From Roseateles toxinivorans (GTDB lineage Bacteria > Pseudomonadota > Gammaproteobacteria > Burkholderiales > Burkholderiaceae_C), in assembly GCA_945898095.1 (NCBI GenBank), contig CAMDHE010000040.1, positions 1-36,614 on the forward strand: a stretch of 36,614 bases of DNA. Reading direction: 5' to 3'. The notes under the pieces were generated by a model. That model made no database searches and was not told the DNA's origin. It saw only the letters and a list, made by a program, of their open reading frames with translations. Each line of letters opens with the position of its first letter. The stretch's first letter is position 1. Below are positions 31,531 through 36,614 of this stretch, piece after piece. The position numbers and the translations under genes are program-made.

Positions 31531-32184
31531 TCAGGTCGGTGGCGCGCGCTGCAGTCCGGCAGGCTGCTTGCCTGCCTCGTCCCAAGTCGGGGTATCGAAC
31601 CAGGCATCGCCCAGCAATGCCGCACGCAGCATCGGCAAGGCATCCAAGCCGAAAAACGCTCGCCCTTCGCAGACCAGCGTGGGCACGCCGAACAGGCCCG
31701 CCGCAGCGGCCACCTCGGTGCGCTCGCGCAGTTCGGCCTTGACCTCAGCACTGTTCGGGTCGCGCCGCGGCGCCAGTTGTTCGGTCAAGGACCGCAACGC
31801 TGCAGTCTCGTTCGGATCGGCTCCTTCGCGACACCAGACATGCCGGAACAACTGTTCCACCACCCGGCGGTTGGGTGAGCCACCAGCAGGCACTGTGGCC
31901 AGCGCCAGCCGCTGCAGTGCCAAGGGATTGAAAGGGTGGGGCTGAGGCAGTTGCAGGCAGGTGCCCTGTTGAGCCGCCAGCCATGCGACCTGACGGTAAG
32001 TCCAGGCTCGCTTGGGCACGATCTCGGCAGGCCCTTTCTGGCCCCAATGGCCGAGCAAGCCGGCCAGCAGCAGTGGCTGGTAGTCGACTGCGACGCTGCA
32101 GCCTTCAAGCGCCTGCGGCAGGCGCTCGAAGGCCAACCAGGCATAGGGCGACAGCACATCGAAGTGAAAGCTGATGCGTTTCAT
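31531..32184 (-). CDS. 2-hydroxychromene-2-carboxylate isomerase / DsbA-family protein
   Basis: The 217-residue protein begins with a thioredoxin-like strand and active-site turn, SFHFDVLSPYAWLAFERLP, where the Ser of LSPY corresponds to the catalytic Ser of glutathione-dependent NahD-type isomerases. AAAAGLFGVPTLVCEGRAFF (cis-Pro region) and FGLDALPMLRAAL follow. Members act on aromatic ring-cleavage intermediates, but many have other roles. It is the last gene of the operon led by the methylcrotonyl-CoA carboxylase genes, 4 bases after the DUF1289 gene. Confidence 0.9.
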   Translation of the reverse strand: MKRISFHFDVLSPYAWLAFERLPQALEGCSVAVDYQPLLLAGLLGHWGQKGPAEIVPKRAWTYRQVAWLAAQQGTCLQLPQPHPFNPLALQRLALATVPAGGSPNRRVVEQLFRHVWCREGADPNETAALRSLTEQLAPRRDPNSAEVKAELRERTEVAAAAGLFGVPTLVCEGRAFFGLDALPMLRAALLGDAWFDTPTWDEAGKQPAGLQRAPPT

Positions 32185-32188
32185 CGGG

Positions 32189-32413
32189 TCAGGTCTCGGG
32201 TCGAACTTGGGCCACCAATTTGCGGGCTCGCGCGACCGAGCGGCGCGGGCCCAGTCGCTGCATCACCTCGCGCTTGCCTGCATCGTCGAGCGAGCCCCAG
32301 AGGGCGATCTCATCCAGCGTGCGCAGGCAACCCAGACACCAACCGCTGTCAGCATCCATCCGGCACAGGCTGACGCAAGGGCTGGCCACCGCACGGGGCG
32401 CAGGCGTACTCAC
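32189..32413 (-). CDS. DUF1289 Cys-rich protein
   Basis: The 74-residue protein has the family pattern SPCVSLCRMDADSGWCLGCL, then RTLDEIALWGSL, with four Cys probably binding zinc or an FeS cluster. The function is unknown. The GTG start overlaps the stop of the preceding gene (GTGA), and the next gene follows after 4 bases, so it is inside an operon. Confidence 0.92.
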   Translation of the reverse strand: MSTPAPRAVASPCVSLCRMDADSGWCLGCLRTLDEIALWGSLDDAGKREVMQRLGPRRSVARARKLVAQVRPET

Positions 32414-32928
32414 AGGACCTCCACCACATCGGCCACCGGCGCACCCGTCAGCGCAACCAACTCGGCCGGAGACAGACAGAACACGCCGTGCGGATGGCCA
32501 GCAGCGGCCCAGACCTCGTCAAAGCGAAACAGCTCACGGTCGACCAGCACCACTGGCGCGCAAGCATGGGCCACCGGCGCGACGCCGCCGATCGAAAAAC
32601 CGGTCTGCTGTTTGACAAAAGCCGCATCAGCACGGCCCAACTCGGCCGGCGCCAAGCCCAGTTGCGCCGCCACCTTGCGCAGGTCGACCCGGCGGTCGCC
32701 AGAGGTCACGACCAGCACCGCAACGCCGTCGACCAGATGACGGAAGATCACGCTCTTGGCGATCTGCCCGGTCTGCACCTCGAGTGCGGTGGCTGCGTCC
32801 TCGCAAGTCCGGGCGGCAACATCGAGCCAGCGCGGTTCATGACGGTGACTGCGCTCTGCCAACCAGCGCGCGACACGCCGAAAACCCTCAGGCCGCAGCA
32901 CATCGGCCTGCGCCGCGACCATGCTCAT
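32410..32928 (-). CDS. YbaK/EbsC-type aminoacyl-tRNA deacylase
   Basis: The 172-residue protein has the editing-domain signatures QIAKSVIFRHLVDGVAVLVV, GDRRVDLRKVAAQLG, KQQTGFSIGGVAPVAHA and a final FCLSPAELVALTGA. Relatives hydrolyse mischarged Cys- or Ala-tRNA(Pro). The ATG overlaps the HMG-CoA lyase stop (ATGA). Which mischarged tRNA it edits is not predictable from this sequence. Confidence 0.92.
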   Translation of the reverse strand: MSMVAAQADVLRPEGFRRVARWLAERSHRHEPRWLDVAARTCEDAATALEVQTGQIAKSVIFRHLVDGVAVLVVTSGDRRVDLRKVAAQLGLAPAELGRADAAFVKQQTGFSIGGVAPVAHACAPVVLVDRELFRFDEVWAAAGHPHGVFCLSPAELVALTGAPVADVVEVL

Positions 32929-33851
32929 GCGAAAACCCGGCCCCGCTTGATCAACAACGCCTTGCCGGCGCGCGAGACCGGCGCCCGACCCAGCACGTCA
33001 GAGATGAAACCACCCGCATCGACCAGCGCATCGAGGTCGACCCCGGTGTCTATGCCCATGCCGCGCAGCATGAACACCACGTCCTCGGTCGCGACATTGC
33101 CGGTCGCACCTTTCGCGAAAGGGCAGCCGCCCAGACCGGCGACACTGGTGTCGAAGTTGTGGACACCCATCTCGAGGCAGGCATGGATGTTGGCCAGCGC
33201 TTGGCCATAAGTGTCGTGAAAATGGCCACTGACCTCGTGCAGAGGGTAATGCTTGAGCGCACGCTCCATCGCCGCCTGCACCCGGCGCGGCGTGCCGACG
33301 CCGATGGTGTCGGCCACACCGCAATGGTGCACACCGATGGCCTTGAACAGCTTGACCAGGTGTTCGACCTCGTCAGCGCTGACCTCGCCCTGGTAGGGGC
33401 AGCCCAGCGCGCAGGAGATGGCCGCCCGGACCTTGAGCCCAGCCTCGCGAGCGGCGGCGACCACAGGCGCAAAGCGCTCGATGCTCTCTTCGATGCTGCA
33501 GTTGATGTTGCGCCGGCTGAAGGCCTGGGTGGCGGCACCGAACACCACCACTTCGTCCGGGCGGGTGGCCGCACCGCCGGCCAGCGCGGCCTGCAGGCCC
33601 AGCATGTTGGGCACCAGCACGCTGTAGCGAACCCCTGGCTGGCGCGCGATCGCGGCCATCACCTGAGCGTTGTCGGCCATCTGCGGCACCCATTTCGGGC
33701 TGACATAACTGGTGACCTCGATCTCGCGCAGCCCGGCGTCCTGCAGCCTGTGCACCAGCTCGACCTTGTGCGCTGCCGCCACCGGTAGCGCTTCGTTCTG
33801 CAGGCCATCGCGTGGGCCAACTTCCACCAAGGTGACACGTTCAGGAATCAT
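32925..33851 (-). CDS. Hydroxymethylglutaryl-CoA lyase
   Basis: Splits HMG-CoA into acetoacetate and acetyl-CoA, the last step of leucine breakdown. From the ATG at 33851, with AAAGG about 8 bases upstream, it has 308 residues. The TIM-barrel signatures LVEVGPRDGLQNE (metal Asp), EVTSYVSPKWVPQMAD, SGHFHDTYGQALANI (metal His pair) and GLGGCPFAKGATGNVATED (catalytic Cys) are complete. It follows the carboxylase alpha gene by 38 bases. A TTG five codons upstream is less likely. Confidence 0.96.
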   Translation of the reverse strand: MIPERVTLVEVGPRDGLQNEALPVAAAHKVELVHRLQDAGLREIEVTSYVSPKWVPQMADNAQVMAAIARQPGVRYSVLVPNMLGLQAALAGGAATRPDEVVVFGAATQAFSRRNINCSIEESIERFAPVVAAAREAGLKVRAAISCALGCPYQGEVSADEVEHLVKLFKAIGVHHCGVADTIGVGTPRRVQAAMERALKHYPLHEVSGHFHDTYGQALANIHACLEMGVHNFDTSVAGLGGCPFAKGATGNVATEDVVFMLRGMGIDTGVDLDALVDAGGFISDVLGRAPVSRAGKALLIKRGRVFA

Positions 33852-33889
33852 GGTTTTGCCTTTCAAACCGGAAGATTATCGCGGCGCGA

Positions 33890-35917
33890 TCAGTCCTGCA
33901 GTCGCAGCAACTCGCCACCTTCGGCGACCTGGTCGCCCACCGTGTACAGCAACTCGGCAACCACGCCATCGCGCGGCGCGTTCAGCGTGTGCTCCATCTT
34001 CATCGCCTCCATCACCGCCAGCGCCTGGCCCTGGCTCACGCGCTCACCCGGCTTGACCAGGTAGGCGATCACCTTGCCGGGCATGGGGGCGCTCAAGCGG
34101 CCGCCCTCGGCAGCACCCTCACCGGCATGGGCGATCGCATCGATCTGGCGCAGCACCGCACTGGCCTCGGGCGCGAACACCGCCACTCGCTCGCCGTGGC
34201 CGTAGACCGCCAGCCGCAACCTGCGCTGGCCCAGCGTGAGTTCATGGAACGCGCTAGAGCGGTCCGCCCGGGGCCGCAGTATCAGCGACCAGCGATCGCC
34301 GCCAATCTGCAGCTCAAAACGCGCGTCGGCCGCGCTGCTGTGCGGCCGCGCCAGCGCGACCGCGTGCACCGCGCCCGCATGCTCGATATCGAAATGCCGT
34401 CGGGCACCACCGTGCAATCGCCAACCGTCACGCCGTGACCAAGGGTCAGCGCCAGCCAGCACGGCCTCATCGCTGAGCGCGCGCGCCACCACACCGGCTG
34501 CGGCGACTTCCAGCGCCAGCGGTGGCTGGTTCAGCAGCACGGCGCGCTCGCGCTCGATCAACGCGGTGTCGAGGTCGGCGGTCGAAAACGCGGTGCTGCG
34601 GACGACCCGGCGCAAGAACGCAACGTTGTTGTGCAGGCCAACGATGTGGGTGGCCGCGAGCGCAGCGTCAAGTCGTGCCAGCGCCTGGGCTCGGTTCTCG
34701 CCCCAGACGATGAGCTTGGCGATCATCGAGTCGTAATGCGGACTGATCGCGTCGCCCTCGCCGACGCCGGCATCGACCCGCACCGGGTCTTGCGCGCTCG
34801 TGCGCTCGAAGGCTACATGCGGCGGCCAGCGCAGCACGTCCATCGTGCCGGTCGCCGGCAAGAAACCACCGTCGGGGTTTTCGGCGCAGATGCGGGCTTC
34901 GATCGCATGGCCGTGGATCGCCAACTGGTCCTGACGCAGCGGCAGCGGCTGGCCTGCGGCCACGCGCAGCTGCCACTCGACCAGATCAAGCCCCGTGATC
35001 GCCTCGGTGACCGGGTGCTCGACCTGCAGCCGGGTGTTCATCTCCATGAAATAGAAGCGAAGGTCGCCGTCATCGCGCTGCTCGGCGATGAATTCCACCG
35101 TGCCCGCACCGACATAGCCCACGGCTTTGGCCGCCGCCACCGCGGCAGCGCCCATCTCGGCCCGGCGTTCGGCGCTCAGGCCAGGGGCTGGGGATTCTTC
35201 GAGCACCTTCTGGTGACGGCGCTGCACCGAGCAGTCGCGCTCGAACAGGTGAATGCAGCTGCCGTGGCTGTCGCCGAAGACCTGGATCTCGATGTGGCGC
35301 GGCCGCAGCACATAGCGCTCGACCAGCACATGGTCATCGCCGAAGCTGGACCTGGCCTCACGCTGGCACGAGGCCAGCGCGGCGCCGAAGTCCTGGGCCC
35401 GGTCGACCCGGCGCATGCCCTTGCCGCCACCGCCGGCGCTGGCCTTGATCAGCACTGGATAGCCGATTCGCGCTGCCTCGGCCGCCAGCAGCGCGGGATC
35501 GTTGTCCTGGCCGTGGTAACCCGGCACCAACGGCACGCCGGCTCTTTCCATCAAGGTCTTGGCAGCCGATTTGCTGCCCATCGCGGCAATCGCTTCGGGC
35601 GGCGGGCCGATGAAGACGACGCCAGCGTCGACGCAGTCGCGCGCGAAGCCAGCGTTCTCAGAAAGGAATCCATAGCCCGGATGCACAGCCTGCGCGCCGG
35701 TGGCCAGCGCTGCGGCGAGGATGCGGTCGGCACGCAGGTAGCTGTCGCGCGGCGTCGCACCGCCGATCGCCACCGCCTCGTCGCAGGCCAGCACATGGCG
35801 CGCGCCGGCATCGGCGTCGGAATAGACCGCGACGGTGCGGATGCCCAGGCGGCGCGCAGTGGCCGCCACGCGGCAGGCGATCTCACCCCGATTGGCAATC
35901 AGGATCTTCTTGAACAT
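33890..35917 (-). CDS. Methylcrotonyl-CoA carboxylase subunit alpha (biotin carboxylase)
   Basis: The 675-residue protein begins FKKILIANRGEIACRVAATA. It contains the ATP-grasp biotin carboxylase (ASAGGGGKGMRRV, FERDCSVQRRHQKVLEESPA, EMNTRLQVEHPVTE), a linker and a C-terminal biotinyl domain with the acceptor lysine in VMEAMKMEH. Biotin is carboxylated here and passed to the beta subunit. The ATG at 35917 has GGAG 6 bases upstream; earlier in-frame Met codons add nothing family-like. The neighbouring HMG-CoA lyase supports the methylcrotonyl-CoA assignment over propionyl- or acetyl-CoA carboxylase. Confidence 0.93.
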   Translation of the reverse strand: MFKKILIANRGEIACRVAATARRLGIRTVAVYSDADAGARHVLACDEAVAIGGATPRDSYLRADRILAAALATGAQAVHPGYGFLSENAGFARDCVDAGVVFIGPPPEAIAAMGSKSAAKTLMERAGVPLVPGYHGQDNDPALLAAEAARIGYPVLIKASAGGGGKGMRRVDRAQDFGAALASCQREARSSFGDDHVLVERYVLRPRHIEIQVFGDSHGSCIHLFERDCSVQRRHQKVLEESPAPGLSAERRAEMGAAAVAAAKAVGYVGAGTVEFIAEQRDDGDLRFYFMEMNTRLQVEHPVTEAITGLDLVEWQLRVAAGQPLPLRQDQLAIHGHAIEARICAENPDGGFLPATGTMDVLRWPPHVAFERTSAQDPVRVDAGVGEGDAISPHYDSMIAKLIVWGENRAQALARLDAALAATHIVGLHNNVAFLRRVVRSTAFSTADLDTALIERERAVLLNQPPLALEVAAAGVVARALSDEAVLAGADPWSRRDGWRLHGGARRHFDIEHAGAVHAVALARPHSSAADARFELQIGGDRWSLILRPRADRSSAFHELTLGQRRLRLAVYGHGERVAVFAPEASAVLRQIDAIAHAGEGAAEGGRLSAPMPGKVIAYLVKPGERVSQGQALAVMEAMKMEHTLNAPRDGVVAELLYTVGDQVAEGGELLRLQD

Positions 35918-36070
35918 GTTCAGCTCCATCGCGTTGAGATCGCCTGCATGCGCTTTGCGCAGCATTCGTTTTGGCGTCGCCGCCCCGGGTTGCGCCCGCA
36001 GTCACCGCGCTGGGCCATCAGCGCCTTCATGACCATGGGCGACCACTGTCGTGCGGGGTTGGCCCGCACA

Positions 36071-36614
36071 TCACATCCGAAACACACCGAACTTCGTCTC
36101 CGGGATCGGCGCATTCAAACTCGCGCTCAAACCCAGTGCCAACACGCGCCGGGTGTCAGCCGGGTCGATCACACCGTCGTCCCACAGCCTGGCGCTGGCG
36201 AAGTAGGGGTGGCCCTGGACCTCGTACTGGGCGCGGATGGGCGACTTGAAATCGGCTTCTTCCTCGTCGCTCCACTGCCCGCCGCGGCCCTCGATACCGT
36301 CGCGCTTGACGGTGGCCAGCACGCTGGCGGCCTGGTCGCCGCCCATCACGCTGATGCGGGCGTTGGGCCACATCCAGAGCAAGCGCGGCGAGTAGGCACG
36401 GCCACACATGCCGTAGTTGCCGGCGCCGAACGAGCCGCCGATGATCACCGTGAACTTCGGGACGGCAGCACAGGCCACCGCGGTGACCATCTTGGCGCCG
36501 GCGCGCGCGATGCCCTCGTTTTCGTACTTTCGCCCGACCATGAAGCCGGTGATGTTCTGCAGAAAGACCAACGGGATCTTGCGCTGGCAGCACAGTTCGA
36601 TGAAGTGCGCGCCC
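36071..36614 (-). CDS. Methylcrotonyl-CoA carboxylase subunit beta, 5' part outside the window
   Basis: This is the C-terminal part of the carboxyltransferase, entering from beyond base 36614. It reads [20 protein letters not shown], then [40 protein letters not shown] and [20 protein letters not shown]. The end is [10 protein letters not shown], typical of the methylcrotonyl-CoA group. About 180 codons are present. A 153-base gap separates it from the alpha subunit. In related operons an enoyl-CoA hydratase gene often fills this spot; here only non-coding sequence is seen. Confidence 0.95.
   Translation of the reverse strand, partial: GAHFIELCCQRKIPLVFLQNITGFMVGRKYENEGIARAGAKMVTAVACAAVPKFTVIIGGSFGAGNYGMCGRAYSPRLLWMWPNARISVMGGDQAASVLATVKRDGIEGRGGQWSDEEEADFKSPIRAQYEVQGHPYFASARLWDDGVIDPADTRRVLALGLSASLNAPIPETKFGVFRM

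Noticed and set aside
1-36614. CRISPR array or prophage
   Set aside because: No series of spaced direct repeats, no integrase, capsid or portal-like genes were seen on either strand.

Overview
The window looks like chromosomal DNA of a Burkholderiales betaproteobacterium (Comamonadaceae or the Rubrivivax/Leptothrix side). Most of it is GC-rich. It carries apaG and mltA, an ilvE-led operon, radA, alr-arfB, a GTP-dependent PEP carboxykinase, a methylcrotonyl-CoA carboxylase/HMG-CoA lyase operon for leucine breakdown, a PEP-CTERM protein and a VC_2705-type sodium symporter with its DUF4212 partner. This is inferred from gene content; no search was run.

Region by region. 1-1182: mltA (cut by the left edge), a tiny membrane-protein candidate and apaG. 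1183-5057: an accessory stretch of visibly lower G+C. It holds a 162-bp IS5-like MITE with TTAG target duplication, an antibiotic-biosynthesis-monooxygenase (ABM) fold protein, a complete multi-cluster [FeFe]-hydrogenase with an extra SnoaL/NTF2-like C-terminal domain, and a Phd/PIN toxin-antitoxin pair. 5287-7826: a cobalt-type nitrile hydratase operon (alpha, beta, accessory protein) and a glutathione S-transferase. 8021-9783: a Schlafen AlbA_2 ATPase-like regulator beside tRNA-Arg(CCG). 9927-13596: a cytochrome c5-like protein facing a five-gene ilvE operon. 13838-15726: a PEP-CTERM protein, a VapBC module between imperfect duplicated flanks, and a membrane protein. 15776-24362: housekeeping genes (radA, lysE/eamA exporters, arfB, alr, lplT, a chalcone-isomerase-fold protein, pckG). 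24665-30695: an exonuclease/DUF294 pair divergent from a small membrane protein, a TPR protein and the two-subunit symporter. 30752-31500: a gene graveyard with remnants of a second exonuclease and a second DUF294 gene. 31531-36614: a leucine-catabolism operon with trailing small enzymes, cut by the right edge.

The item most likely to be under-described is the [FeFe]-hydrogenase with the NTF2-like tail. All three H-cluster motifs and all accessory FeS ligands are readable. No HydE/F/G maturase lies within the window, and the gene sits in a compositionally distinct segment next to a MITE and a toxin-antitoxin pair. Other points worth checking are the duplicated flanks around vapBC, the decayed exonuclease/DUF294 pair mirroring the intact pair 4 kb away, an EF-hand-like loop in the symporter, and a tandem DQVT repeat plus a possible operator at the AlbA_2 gene.
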